Counted from the first letter of the stretch, positions 1-14,220 are shown. The stretch: 64,000 nucleotides of DNA from Timema cristinae (GCA_039000515.1 JBCFYV010000001.1:65477729-65541728), one strand, 5' to 3'. The notes: a model not told the origin generated them from the letters alone. Program-made: numbers and translations.

Positions 1-3000
1 CCTCTATTCTCACACAATCCATCACTCCCCCCTACTCTCAAGCTGCAATATAGCTCTCTCTCCCTCTCTCTCATTGACCCTATCTAAACAATCATCACTC
101 CCCTACTTCACAGGCGCAATATAGCTTCTCTCTCTCATTGACCTCTATTCTCAACACAATCCATCACTCCCCCTACTCTCACAGGCTGCAATATAGCTTC
201 TCTCTCCCTCTCTCTCATTGACACCTCTATTCTAACACAATCCATCACTCCCCTACTCTCACAGGCGCAATATAGCTTCTCTCTTCATTGACACCTCTAT
301 TCTCAACACAATCCATCACTCCCCTACTCTCACAGGCTGCAATATAGCTTCTCTCTCCCTCTCTCATTGACACCTCTATTCTCAACACATCCATCACTCC
401 TCCTACTCCACAGGCGCAATATAGCTTTCTCTCTCATGACACCTCTATTCTCAAACAATCCATCACTCCCCTACTCACAGGCTGAATATAGCTTCTCTCT
501 CTCTCTCAACCTCTATTCTCAAACAACCATCACTCCCTACTCTCACAGCTGCATATAGCTTCTTCTCCTATTACACCTCTATCTCAACAATCATCACTCC
601 CTACTCTCACAGCGGCAATATAGCTTCTCTCTCTCATTGACACCTCTATTCTCACACAATCCATCACTCCCCTACTCTCAAGGCTGCAATATAGCTTTCT
701 CTCCTCTCTCTCATTGACACCTCTATTCTCAACACAATCCATCATCCCTACTCTCACAGCGCAATTATCTTCTCTCTCTCATTGACACTCTATTTCAACA
801 CAATCATCACTCCCCCTACTCTCACAGGCGGCAATATAGCTTCTCTCTCTCTTCATCTATTTAACCATCCATCACTCCCCCTACTCCAGCTGCAATATGC
901 TCTCTCTCCCTCTCTTCATTGACACCTCTATTCTCACACAATCCATCACTCCCCCGCTGCAATATAGCTTCTCTCTCTCTCTTCATTGACACCTCTATTC
1001 TCAACACAATCCAACACTCCCCCTACTCCACAGCGCAATATAGTCTCTCTCTCTCTCATTGACACCTCTATTCTCAACACAATCCATCACTCCCCCTACT
1101 CTCAAGGCTGCAATATAGCTTCTCTCTCTCTATGACACCTCTATTCTCAACACAATCCATCACTCCCCCTACTCTCACAGCTGCAATATAGCTCTCTCTC
1201 TCTCATTGACACCTCTATCTCAACACAATCCATCACTCCCCCCTACTCTCACAGGCTGAATATAGCTTCTCTCTTCTCTCTCATGACACCTCTATTCTCA
1301 ACACAATCCATCACTCCCCCCTACTCACAGCGCAATATAGCTTCTCTCTTTCTCCCTCTCTCATTGAACCTCTATTCTCAACACAATCCATCACTCCCCC
1401 TACTCCAGCTGCAATATAGCCTTCTCTCCTCTCTATTGACACCTCTATCTCAACACAATCCATCACTCCCCCTACTCCACAGGCTGCAATATAGTTCTCT
1501 CTCCTCTCATTGACACCTCTATTCTCAACACAATCCATCACTCCCCCTACTCTCACAGGCTGCAATATAGCTTCTCTCTCTCCTCTCCTCTCTCATTGAC
1601 ACCTCTATTCTCAACACAATCCATCACTCCCCCTACTCTCACAGGCTGCAATATAGCTTCTCTCTCTCTCTTGACACCTCTATTCTCAACACAATCCATC
1701 ACTCCCCCTACTCTCACAGGCTGCAATATAGCTTCTCTCTCTCTCTCTCATTGACACCTCTATTCTCAACACATCCATCACTCCCCCTACTCACAGGCTG
1801 AATATAGCTTCTCTCTCTCTCTCTCATTGACACCTCTATTCTCAACACAATCCATCACTCCCCCCTACTCTCACAGGCTGCAATATAGCTTCTCTCTCTC
1901 TCTCTCATTGACACCTCTATTCTCAACACAATCCATCACTCCCCCTACTCACAGGCTGCAATATAGTCTTCTCTCTCTCTCATTGACACCTCTATCTCAA
2001 CACAATCCATCACTCCCCTACTCACAGCTGCATATAGCTTCTCTCTCTCATTGACACCTCTATTCTCAACACAATCCATCACTCCCCCTACTCTCACAGG
2101 CTGAATATAGCTTCTCTCTCTCTCTCTCATTGACACCTCTATTCTCAACACAATCCATCACTCCCCTACTCACAGGCGCAATATAGCTTCTCTCCCTCCT
2201 CCTCCATTGACACCTCTATTCTCAACACAATCCATCACTCCCCCCTACTCTCACAGCTGCAATATAGCTTCTCTCTCTCTCATTGACACCTCTATTCTCA
2301 ACACAATCCATCACTCCCCCTACTCTCACAGGCTGCAATATAGCTTCTCTCTCTCTCTCTCTCCCTCTCTCCATTGACACCTCTATTCTCAACACATCCA
2401 TCACTCCCCCCTACTCACAGGCTGCAATATAGCTTCTTCTCTCCTTCTCTCATTGACACTCTATTCTCAACACAATCCATCACTCCCCCTACTCTCACAG
2501 CTGCAATATAGCTTCTCCTCTCTCATTGACACCTCTATTCTCAACACAATCCATCACTCCCCCCTACTCACAGGCGCAATATAGCTTCTCTCTCTTCTCC
2601 TTCTTCATTGACACCTCTATTCTCAACACAATCCATCACTCCCCCTACTCTCACAGCTGCAATATAGCTTCTCTCTCTCATTGACACCTCTATTCTCAAC
2701 ACAATCCATCACTCCCCTACTCACAGGCTGCAATATAGCTTCTCTCTCTCATTGACACCTCTATTCTCAACACAATCCATCACTCCCCCTACTCACAGGC
2801 GCAATATAGCTTCTCTTCTTTCCCTCTCTCTCATTGACACCTCTATTCTCAACACAATCCACACTCCCCCTACTCTCACAAGCTGCAATATAGCTTCTCT
2901 CTCTCTTGACACCTCTATTCTCAACACAATCCATCACTCCCCCTACTCACAGGCGCAATATAGCTTCTCTCTCCCTCTCTCTCATTGACACCTCTATTCT

Positions 3001-5520
3001 CAACACAATCCATCACTCCCCTACTCTCAAGCTGCAATATAGCTTCTCTCTCTTTATTGACACCTCTATTCTCAACACAATCCACACTCCCCCCTACTCT
3101 CACAGGCTGCAATATAGCTTCTCTCTCTCATTGACACCTCTTTCTCAACACAATCCATTCCCCCCACTCTCACAGCTGCAATATAGCTTCTTCCTCTTCT
3201 CCCTCTCTCTTATGACACCTCTATTCTCAACACATCCATCACTCCCCCTACTCACAGGCTGCAATATAGCTTCTCTCTCTCTCATTGACACCTCTATCTC
3301 AACACAACCATCACTCCCCCCTACTCCAAGGCTGCAATATAGCTTCTCTCTTCTCTCATTGACACCTCTATTCTCAACACAATCCATCACTCCCCCCTAC
3401 TCACAGGCTAATATAGCTTCTCCTCTCATCTCATTGACACCTCTATTCTCAACACAATCCATCACTCCCCCACTCAAGCTGCAATATACTTCTCTCTCTC
3501 TCATTGACACCTCTATTCTCAACACAATCCATCACTCCCCCACTCCACAGGCTGAATATAGCTTCTTCCTCTCCCTCTTCATTGACCCTCTATTCTCAAC
3601 ACAATCCATCACTCCCCCCTACTCTCACGGCTGAATATAGCTTCCCCTCTCTCATTGACACCTCTATTCTCAACACAATCCATCACTCCCCTACTCTCAC
3701 AGGCTGCAATATAGCTTCTCTCTCATTGACACCTCTATTCTCAACACAACCATCACTCCCCCTACTCTCACAGGCTGAATATAGCTTCTCTCTCTCTCTC
3801 CTCTCTCCATTGACACCTCTATTCTCAACACAATCCATCACTCCCCCTACTCTCACAAGCTGCAATATAGCTCTCTCTCTCTCATTGACACCTCATTCTC
3901 AACACTCATCACTCCCCCTACTCCACAGCTGAATATATCTTCTCTCTCCCTCTTCTCATTGACACCTCTATTCTCAACACAATCCATCACTCCCCCCTAC
4001 TCTCACAGCTGAATATAGCTTCTCTCTCTCTTCCCTCTTCTCAACACCTCTACTCACACATCATACTCTCTCCTCATTACACTCTTTTCACTCTCATACC
4101 CCTATCTCACACATAAATACTCCTCTCTCTCCCTCTTCCTTCCTCTCTCTCATTCACACCTCTATTCTCACAATCATACTCCTCCCTACTCACACCAATA
4201 CTTCTCCCTCTTACACCCATTAACTCTCCTCCCCCCTACCTCTACTCAAAACTCCTCCCCCCTCTCCCTCATATTGACACCTCTTTCTCACACTCCTCAC
4301 TCTCTACCTCTCACAACCATACTCTCCCACTCTCATGCCTCTTTCTCACCTCATCACTCCTCTATCTCACACTCATATCTTCTCCTCTCCTCTCTCATTA
4401 CACCTCTTTCTCAACACATCACCTCTACTCACACTCAAATACTCCCTCTCTCGCTTTTCTTCCCTCTTTCTCACCATCCATACTCCTCCTACCACACAAT
4501 ATACTTCCTCTCTCTCTCCTCTTCTCTCATTGACACTCTATTCTCAACACAATCCATCACTCCCCCTCTCACAGGCTGAATATGCTTCTCTCTCTCATTG
4601 ACACCTCTATTCTAACACAATCCATCACTCCCCCTACCCACAGCTGCAATATAGCTTCTCTCTCTCATTGACACCTCTATTCTCAACACAATCCATCACT
4701 CCCCTACTCACAGGCGGCAATATAGCTTCTCTCTCTCATTGACACCTCTATTCTCAACACAATCCATCACTCCCCCCTACTCACAGGCGCAATATATCTT
4801 CTCTCTCTCATTGACACCTCTATTCTCAACACAATCCATCACTCCCCCTACTCTCACAAGGCTGCAATATAGTTCTCTCCTCTCTCTCCACTCTCACTCA
4901 TTGACACCTCTATTCTCAACACAATCCATCACTCCCCTACTCCTCAAGCTCATTCCTTCTCTCTCTCATTGACACCTATCTAACACATCTCACTCCCATC
5001 AAGCTCAATATACTTCTCTCTCTCATTGAAATCTTCACCTCTTATTCTCTCATGAACCTTATCTCAACACAATCCACACTCCCCCTACTCACAGGCTGCA
5101 AATACCTTTCTCCCCTCTCATTGACACCTCTATTTCAACACATCCATCACTCCCCTACTCAAGCTGAATATAGCTCTCTCTCTTCTCCTCCTCATCTTGA
5201 CACCTCATTCTCACACAATCATCACTCTCTACTCAAGGCGCAATATAGCTTCCTCTCTCATTGACACCTTATTCTCAACACATCCATCACCCCTACTCAC
5301 AGGCTGAATATAGCTTCTCTCTCTCTGACACCTCTATCCAACACAATCCATCACTCCCCCTACCTCACAGCTGAATATAGCTTCTCTCCTCTCATGACAC
5401 ATCTATTTCAACACAATCATCCTCCTACTCGCGAAGATGTCAATATAGTTTCTCCAACAGCCTCAATTCTCAACACATCAGATACCTTCTAACTTACAGG
5501 CTCAATATAACTCTTCATCT
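1..5520. repeat. C/T-rich minisatellite array, unit about 70-80 bp
   Basis: About 70 tandem copies of a unit that reads roughly ATTGACACCTCTATTCTCAA, then an ATCCATCACTCCCCCTACTC block, then AGGCTGCAATATAGCTTC and a variable (CT)n tail. The array runs off the left edge of the window. Nearly every unit differs from its neighbours by one-base gains or losses, mostly in C runs and CT runs. Units at about 4030-4520 are strongly degraded, and recognisable units resume after that. The last copies (5400-5520) decay into ordinary AT-rich DNA. Reading frames of 60-240 codons on either strand are by-products of the repeat, not genes. Confidence 0.95.
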
Positions 5521-7669
5521 ATTAAACTTTGATGAATGAATTGATATCAGCAATGGTTCAGTCCTAAAATAAACGAGGAAAAAAACTATAAAATGATAGT
5601 TAAATGTTGACCATACAAAATTTAAAGATTATAATGGTATAGTTAAATTGATAATAAATTGTGACTAACTACAGATTGTATCTAAATCACTTTAATGATG
5701 ACCAAAGTTTTAGCTATTTTTGAACTAAACAGAGTTATTATTAGTTATACAATAAGTTAAAAGGAATTTATTAAATAAAGAAAATTACATATTTTGTGTT
5801 TTGAATTTCACAATTAGTGAAATAAATGCAGTTAAAAATAAATTAGATAGGTACATCAATATTGGTTTAAAAGATAAAACAGATGATTGAGTAATACTTA
5901 CACGTACATGGAGATATATAGTCATTTACTCAGTTTAATAAAAATGAAAGAAAGTTATATAAAATGATTTTGTTTGGAATTTAAGATGTTTAGGCTCATT
6001 TATACACCAAAAAAAGCTCATTCAAAGTACTAATGTAAGAGAGATGTTCCCAAATTTTGCTTGGTGAGATTTTTCTGAAAAAACCCATCTGTAATCCTAT
6101 AATTTCTTTTACATTGTGAAACAAATTGTTTTGTTAAAAACTTCCCTTTTAAACCTTTTAATTATATTCATATGAATTCAATAAGTATAACTTTAATATT
6201 GATACACTAACATTCTATTAACAAGATCACATCTCAATGCTTACAAAATTAACTTGACATTAACAATACTACACAATAATAATAATAATAATATTATTAT
6301 TATATATATACACAACAGAATAGAAACTACTACTTAAATACATTATTTGTACATATCTGTATATTAAACAGACCACTTTATAACAAGTTACTATGGAGGA
6401 AATTAAAGCTACAGAATATAACAAACATTAAGTCAAAATACCCTATTTTACTGTTTCAATATTGAGTTATTACATTTAATAATTGTTAAAATTTAAATAT
6501 GTAGAGTACCGGTAATATTTTTTAGGTAAATAAAAGTTTCATCACTAAGCTAAGACTTGCAAAAAGAAAATCCCCAACATTATTTTTAATATAAAAAAAC
6601 ACTAACATTTTTAACTTTAGGTAAATAAGTTAAGTGTTACTATTTTTATTAGAATATATATACTTTTTAGTTAATTCAGTTTAATTTACCCTTTTACCTC
6701 CACAAATCATTTATGAGAAGAAAAAAAAAATAGGACAGATAAAAGCAGAGAAACACTCAAATTAAGTAAAAGTGTTTAATTTTTCATTTTTTTTAAGTAT
6801 CATTATTTACTCAACAGATTAGACATCTAAAAATGTGTATGTACATGTATCTTACACAAAATTATCATAATAAACAAACTCTCAAAGAGAAATGTAACAA
6901 GGCGGGCTAAAATAAACTTAAACATTACCATTCAAACAAATTCACACAATTTACATTTGAGTTACCAAAAAAAAGTTAGGTAATTTAAGGAAAATTTGAT
7001 TTTAATAACACTTTCAAATTATACTTAAGTACATATTTGACAATTAAAGCAATTTTTTATTTCAAAAGTAACAGCACATCTACCTCGTCAAATTTGTTTT
7101 CCCAAACACACCTACATCAAATATGTACTTTAACACACAAGTTTGTTTTAGAATGTAAGAACTAAGAACAAAGTATTCCTGTGATGCATTATTTATTCTA
7201 GTGTTGATTTGTTTGATAAATTGAATAACCTCTTAAAAAATATAGAGCCATTTAAATGTTTTAACAATAACCTGATTGTTAACTTAGTGACAGTTATGGT
7301 AAAAGAACAAACACACGTGAATATTGGACCAGTGTTATTAATGAATATTATGCCCCACAGTAATTTATCAATCTAATTTATAGATACAAGTTCTTGACAC
7401 AATCAACGTCCATCCAATTCATTTGTCTTCACTTACATGCTAGGTACCAACTGCGGCAATATCCGATATTTCGCTGAGAAAACACTACAAACACTAAACT
7501 GACGTCTGCCTTCTTTCAGCTTTCCTGTGATAGGTAAGAGCTAGCTAGGGCTCTAGACAGCAACAGCAAGGACACACCATTCAAACCACTGCAACAAGTT
7601 GAGACCAACAAACAGTGTCATTATAGCGGCTTTTATATTTAGGAACAGGAAGGAGATGTTAATAAATCA
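5521..7669. other. AT-rich intergenic DNA
   Basis: No supportable gene. It holds short homopolymers and a (TAA)n-(TTA)n-(TA)n microsatellite at about 6276-6310. A slightly GC-richer patch at 7440-7620 has no long reading frame. It lies downstream of the 3' end of the WD40 gene. Confidence 0.6.
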
Positions 7670-7940
7670 GACACCTTAACTCAGTTGGTTGTGTGTGTCT
7701 ATTTAGTTTAGGGTCCCAGGTTCGATTCATTGCATGAATAAAGAATTGATCATTTGTGAAATTTAGGTTTACCCTTCCACAATGATGAGTTAACGGCTGG
7801 GGACTGGATGTTGTGCCTGTCCTAGTCTTTAGTTAGATTATGAGGAATATGACTATGACAGGCCTAGCAAGCCCGTAGTGGAAAATAAATGGTTTGAATA
7901 TAAAAGTCCAAGGCCAAAGACTGGAAACAATAATGGATGT
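7670..7940 (+). mobile_element. tRNA-derived SINE, family A, copy 1
   Basis: The 5' part has a pol III box-A-like stretch (TTAACTCAGTTGG) and a box B (GGTTCGATTCA) about 40 bases later, as in a tRNA. The body then contains GGACTGGATGTTGTGCCTGT and ends near AATAATGGATG. The same body recurs at 52510-52785 (+), 23255-23415 (-) and 63225-63400 (-), which shows it is an interspersed family. The box B is slightly mutated, so this copy is probably inactive. Confidence 0.85.
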
Positions 7941-9993
7941 AAAAACTTACATTTTTTAGCAAATGAAATGTTTAAGTAAATATTAATAATAATGTATTTT
8001 AAATAATACAATCAAATGGTGTTTTTGAGTGAACGTGGGATAATAAATAACGAAGAAAAATAATTTGTTTGTGTATAGCAATACATAATTAACATACTAT
8101 AATCAGATTATAAGCTAAGGATCACGGGTTCATCTCCTACTGTAATCAAAACATGTATCATTGGTGAACTTAGAGCTGTGTGTGTCACAGTTATGACTTG
8201 ATAGCCCGTCTGTTCTAGAACCAAGTCAGTTTGAAATACACGTGCTGAGCTGATATAATCAGTTGGTTCAGATAGTGCTGGTTAAATACCCCTAAAACTA
8301 AAAACTAATCACATTATAAATATAGTTTTGAAATAGTACATTTTTAAGAACATTATTAATTTGAAGAATCTACCTTTCACATTGAATGATAATATTTTAT
8401 TCTAGATGTAAATGTATTTTAACTGTATGACATTGACACAAACGAACGACTAAAAGCTGCCTAACAAATTATAAAATGTTTTAACTAGTCTGCATTATGG
8501 TATCGGAGGAGGATGTGGTTTGTGTGATGTGTAAAAATACTGTGCACGTGACCTTTGAACTTATCTTCAACAAGATCTGTTGGCTGAACAACTCAGTGAT
8601 GGCAGTTTTAGGAAATTCGTTCGGATTACAAGCCACGACTTTGTCTACCTAATTAATTTGATTGCTAATCAAAGATAGAAAGAAAACACCTCTTTAAGGG
8701 ATTCCAGTGGAAGAACTTGTTACATAATTTAAAGAGTCCTGTAAGAGGTGCTACATATTGGAAAGTAAATCATATATTTTTATTTTTATCATCACTAATA
8801 CTGGACAGAAAATGCATAGCTTGTTATAAAACATCGATGTTTAATAACATTTTTCATTTGATTTTCTCGCATGTTGTAAAACAATGTTATAAAACACAAA
8901 GTTCTAAAACTTGTTACATAGTATAAATGGACCTTAATATAATAATTGAGGATGAGAGAACATTTATATTTTTGGTTTATGATATTCTTGTGATTTATGC
9001 CATATGAAGGGTGAGGCGTAAACTAGGGCTCTGCAAGTACTCGTATTCCACGGTTTGGTAGGCTCGTCATTTTCAAGCTTCCACTTGATGTACTTAATAA
9101 TCAATTTTTTAAATGAAATAGTAATCATACTCTATTTAATTGAGATAATATCAGCATTTCCACTTATAAATCATTCGGTTACCTAACAAATTGTTAAAAA
9201 TTAATTTCTATTTTCACATTCATAACATAAGAGTTTTAAAACCACTTTTGCCTGGTAAATTTATTCAATATTATCGTTAATTTTGAATTATATTTGATTG
9301 AAGTTGTTTACTTGTATTTCCATGACAAAGCGATGAAAACAAGAATAGCTAAGATTACTAAATAATTGAATAATTATTTTAACTATTTTTACCTGGTCCC
9401 TTTCTAAAATAATAATTTATATTATATTAAAAATGTAATATCTAGATTTATATTATGGAGGTATATTAAATGTTTTCAAACTTAAGATATTTAAAACTCG
9501 TAATAATTAATATGTTTAGCTTCTAAACTAGCGCTAGTTTAGTTAGTATTTAGTTATATAATTATGTTGGTTAACCTGTTTAAAATCATTGTTGATCTTA
9601 TTTTTTGCAATAGATATTTTATCAAACTTACCACATTTATGTTAAAAATGCATTTACTATTTCATATTATTCATTAGAAATATTATTTTAGTCATATTAT
9701 TTTTTATTTTAAAGTAACAGCATCAACTTTTATAAGCAATAAAAATTGAATTGAGGTAAATTTCTCAATAAAATAATGTTTGAGAGCCCATACAATACAC
9801 ATAAAGGAATGGAAATGGAACAGAAGACGTGATCATGCAAGATTATATTCAGGAATAATAACAAAATACAAAACACTTCAAATTTCTAATTGTTTATGAT
9901 TTTCATGTTTTTTATACAGTAAATTAAGTTACTGAACATATTTTGGGGAAATATTAGCTTATTACAATGTGGATTTTATTAACCTTTTATCTA
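7941..9993. other. AT-rich intergenic DNA, no gene seen
   Basis: Only short random reading frames. At 8105-8300 a stretch with GGGTTCATCTCC looks like a worn tRNA-derived SINE, but I could not match it to either family in this window. Confidence 0.5.
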
Positions 9994-10376
9994 AACAGTG
10001 TAGAAACACTCTACAATAATGTTAAAGTGATAGTTAAGAAACCAACTTGAAAGGATAGTTAGGTTAGGCCTAGATATAAACAAACAACTTCTCTATTTTC
10101 TTTCCCACTTTTTCAAACTTTCGCAATTGCACATTGTTTTGAATTTTCGGAAATATTTATTTTTCATATGAAAATACATTAATGAAAAAGTAATATTCCT
10201 GAAAATTCAAACTATTGTGCAACTGTGGAAGTTTTAAAGAAGTTGAAAGTTTAAACGTTTAAGAAGAAATGGAGAGAAGAGTGTTTTTCTATCTAGACCT
10301 AACCTAACTATCTTTTCAGGTTGGTTCCCTTCTTTATCACTTACTTTACATTATTGTACAATGTTACTACACTGTC
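9994..10376. mobile_element. Fold-back (long inverted repeat) MITE
   Basis: The element is nearly one inverted repeat. The left end ACAGTGTAGAAACACT pairs with the right end, whose reverse complement is ACAGTGTAGTAACATT. Matching continues inward through GATAGTTAGGTTAGG at about 10050, whose partner is CCTAACCTAACTATC at about 10300. It has no coding capacity. I did not find a convincing target-site duplication, so the superfamily is uncertain. Confidence 0.75.
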
Positions 10377-10833
10377 TTGTTATATATTTCCAAGTCATCA
10401 TGCTATCATTCATTTTATTAACTTCTTTTTATAAATTGCTAGTGTAATTTTAATGTCTAATTTAATACCAGTTTTTTCCCCAAATTTGTAGCTTCAAAAT
10501 CTAGGGGTCATCTTAAAATCACAGACTAGGGGTTGGGTTAGGTCTACAACAAAAGGTAATATTTTACATCTTTATTTAATATAAATACTAAAGTACAAGG
10601 ATCTGCCTTTTCACATATTTGATCCATTTTCATGAATTTTAAAGGTCACAAGATATTTGGTTATTTTCAAGGATTTTTAGGCTATTTTTTAGGTTATCGT
10701 TAAAAATAACTACCTAGTTGTGGCTCGATACGATACTAGATTCCTGATTATCCTTAATATCAACTGGTATCGCAATAATCGATACTATATGCTAAAAATC
10801 TCGATACCACTCTTTAGTATTCAGCACGGTTAA

Positions 10834-12098
10834 GGGTTCGGCCAGACTGGCGAGCGAGCAGGTGAGAGCGTGATTAGGAGATAGCTCTCGATAGTTGTTG
10901 ACGAGGAGGTAAATGTTCGAATCTTGGCTCAGTGAACTGAGGATGGTTTTTTACAAGTGATATATTGATGTAGTTTTCTCACCCTCTCTCCATGATAATG
11001 GTGATTCTTATTTGTAAAGACCTACTTTAATTATAATGACGTATTTTCACATATTAGTTTTATATATATAGGTGTGGTTTATGATCTTACCAATTAAATT
11101 AGGCCGTTAGTAGCAAGTGTGCAATAGTGATAAAAATGTCAAAATGAAAAGTTTCCCTAGCACTCAATATACCAACATACAATAATATTGCATAGCGTGT
11201 CTGAACTAGACTGTACCGGGTCAAGCGCACACGCTTGGAAAATAGAACCAATTCTATCTTTCGAGCGCACTCACTCCAGTCTGGCCACCTCTCATTACAA
11301 CCAATGTGTTCTATATATATATTTTAGTCCCTCCTGTGCTCACCCAGTCTGGCCACCTCTCATTACAACCAATGTGTTCTATATTATATTTTAGTCCCTC
11401 GTGTGCTCACCCAGTCTGGCCACCTCTCATTACAACCAATGTGTTCTATATTATATTTTAGTCCCTCGTGTGCTCACCCAGTCTGGCCACCTCTCATTAC
11501 AACCAATGTGTTCTATATTATATTTTAGTCCCTCGTGTGCTCACCCAGTCTGGCCACCTCTCATTACAACCAATGTGTTCTATATTATATTTTAGTCCCT
11601 CGTGTGCTCACCCAGTCTGGCCACCTCTCATTACAACCAATGTGTTCTATATTATATTTTAGTCCCTCATGTGCTCACCCCAGTCTGGCCACCTCTCATT
11701 ACAACCAATGTGTTCTATATTATATTTTAGTCCCTCGTGTGCTCACCCAGTCTGGCCACCTCTCATTACAACCAATGTGTTCTATATTATATTTTAGTCC
11801 CTGGTGTGCTCACCCAGTCTGGCCACCTCTCATTATAACCAATGTGTTCTATATTATATTTTAGTCCCTCGTGTGCTCACCCAGTCTGGCCACCTTTCAT
11901 TACAACCAATGTGTTCTATATTATATTTTAGTCCCTGGTGTGCTCACCCAGTCTGGCCACCTCTCATTACAACCAATGTGTTCTATATTATATTTTAGTC
12001 CCTCGTGTGCTCACCCAGTCTGGCCACCTCTCATTACAACCAATGTGTTCTATATTATATTTTAGTCCCTCGTGTGCTCACCCAGTCTGGCCGTCCCC
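10834..12098. mobile_element. TTAA-flanked non-autonomous DNA transposon
   Basis: TTAA stands directly outside both ends (10830-10833 and 12099-12102). The left end reads GGGTTCGGCCAGACTGG. The right end reads CCAGTCTGGCCGTCCCC, an imperfect inverted copy of it. TTAA duplication is the hallmark of piggyBac-type transposons, so this may be a piggyBac-related MITE. No transposase is encoded. The right two thirds is a 67-bp minisatellite whose unit includes the terminal CCCAGTCTGGCC sequence. Confidence 0.7.
11277..12093. repeat. 67-bp minisatellite, about 12 copies
   Basis: Units begin CAGTCTGGCCACCTCTCATT and end near AGTCCCTCGTGTGCTCACC. Copies differ by only a few substitutions (for example CTCGTG, CTCATG and CTGGTG). 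The first unit has an expanded TA run. The period is one base more than a multiple of three, so each forward frame stays open for about one unit at a time. The resulting 64-codon frames are artefacts. Confidence 0.95.
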
Positions 12099-12102
12099 TT
12101 AA

Positions 12103-13104
12103 TCCTCAAATGGGTTGGGGAAAGTGATGGGCATAATCAATTGATTTAAATAAATATTGAATTTTATTTCGTTGTACTGTTCTTATTAATTTTCCTATTA
12201 CTTCACTACGATATTAGAATTCAAAATAATCAAAATAGATTTAAAAACAAATAATTAGTTATAAAATTATACATATATATATATGTCTTAAAATTGCTTG
12301 TCAAGTAAGATGTGAGAGAAAACTTGAACAAACAATCAATCATATGTAGAGTTTACTTGACAATTTTAGAAATGCCAAATTTGTTTTAATTCGTGAAAAT
12401 CCCCAAAATATCTAATTTTTGAATAATATCAAGTAAATTATTATCTTTGATTAGATGTTCCTAGATAATCTGTTTCGAAATAAGAATAAAGATGCCATCA
12501 GGGCGGCTGACTTTTAAAATAGTTCACAGCAGACATGTTTATTGGTTAGATTTTTACTAACGTGGTGTTTTTTATATTTTCTTATAAAAGCAAGTTTGTT
12601 GTATATTTATCCTTTTTATCCTTTGAGTTCTTCCTATCTCTCTTTACCTTATATCATTTTATTTTCTGTTTATCATTGTGAAAGTGTTTTGTTTTAGAAG
12701 CTAGCATGTTAATGGTCGAGTCCAATGTTCGTATTTAAGGGGGGTAGGTTATGTATGAGACTCAGATTTTCACTAAAGATTATTATTGGCCTTAGTAAAA
12801 ATTAGCTTCTCATTGTTTTTATAAAACTTTTTCAAAGTTAACCTTCCTATGCCAAAGCAATATTTGCGACCAAAAAAGAAATTCCTTAGCAATTCTGCAT
12901 CCCTAATTAGATTTTAGGTCAATATGAGTATTTTGTTTTTTAAATAAAAAACAATTTGCTAGCTTTACAAAATAAGTCTCCCATAATTATTATTTTCTTC
13001 ATTCATGATAAAATAAATACCTCTTTTAAAAAATATATCCGGAACCACTGGAAAATTGGAGGTCGTCTTGAATTCGGGTGGATACGGTAATATTACTTAC
13101 TCAA
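12103..13104. other. AT-rich DNA, no gene seen
   Basis: Contains a short (TA)n at about 12270. No exon-like or repeat structure I can support. Confidence 0.5.
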
Positions 13105-13345
13105 TGGGCACTTAATGAGGATGAAAAGAGAGAGGATATTGAAGAAAGTGTTGGAAATGAAGTATGTGGGGAAGAGATTCCACGGGAGGCCAAGAAAGAG
13201 AAGGGAGGAATAGATAAAGTGTTCAATTGAGAGGAGAAGGATGGAAGAAATTAAAGGAGGAAGAGTGGTGGAAAGATAAACGAAGATGGAGGCATTTTAC
13301 TAAACTGACCAAACACAGGCTGGAAACAGTTGTTGACGACGACAA
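13105..13345 (+). mobile_element. LINE 3'-end fragment
   Basis: The sequence matches the last part of the LINE at 28.1-31.6 kb. Both contain GGAAAGATAAACGAAGATGG, then a GGAGGCATTTTA block and CAGGCTGGAAACAGTT. This copy ends in GTTGACGACGACAAC, where the longer copy ends in (GAT)n. It is 5'-truncated, as is usual for LINE insertions, and has stops in every frame. Confidence 0.8.
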
Positions 13346-14214
13346 CTTACTCAATGGCATTAGGGACTCTAAAGTTTATTGTCGCACTTACTAAAGTACA
13401 CCATCTATCTTTATATTGAGCTAGCTCTGTTCTGTCCACCTAATTACACCCTAATTCTTTTAGGTCCATTCTAATGCTATACTCCCAATGTTGGGTTTCC
13501 TGAACCAGATTGTAGAATCTCCCACTCGCGCTGCGTCTCATATCCACTATACTTTGCGAGAGTTGACTATTCCAACAATGTCTGGTGATGAGTACTGACT
13601 GGTAAACCAACATTGGGAAGACCTAAATGCAGGTGGGAGAATAACATTAGATTGGACCTTAAGGACTTGGGTGTAATGAGGTGGACTGGATAGAACTAGC
13701 TCAAGAGAGGGATAGGTGGCGTACTTTTGTAAGTGCGGCAATAAACTATCAAGTTCCTAATGTCATAAAATAAGTGATTATGTAGGTAAATAATTAACTG
13801 TTTCATTAAAATAGTTTTATAGTTAGCATGGTGTATTATATATTTGTATAATTAGCCTTTTCCATTCAGTGTGCTTTCGAATGTGGCCTTTATATTTAGA
13901 GGCAAATTGTGTGACAAATATCCAACATAATACAAACCATGTTTTGCTTCATAATTGAGTTTTCTGTAATTATCATTAGAAATTGTGATTAGGGAAATAA
14001 ATTTTGTGCATTTAAAAAAATAAAAACATGTATTTAGTTTGAAAGAACTATTTAACTCATTCCAATTTCATGTTTTAAAGTGAAGAATGAAAACACCACA
14101 GTTAAATACAATAGTTTCCATACACCATATTGTGGCTCTCCGATGAGAGCCGCTATGTCAGTTCCACCAAACCATTTCCTAGTATTTCTTTAAAAGAAAA
14201 TGTGCACTTTCTTA

Positions 14215-14220
14215 TTTAAT
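14215..14220 (-). terminator. Possible ATTAAA poly(A) signal of the WD40 gene
   Basis: The hexamer ATTAAA on the minus strand lies about 68-73 bases after the stop codon. Such hexamers are common by chance in AT-rich DNA. Confidence 0.25.

Noticed and set aside
2906..3634. 242-codon open frame in the left array.
   Set aside because: It repeats the satellite unit, shifts with each indel, and has competing frames on both strands.
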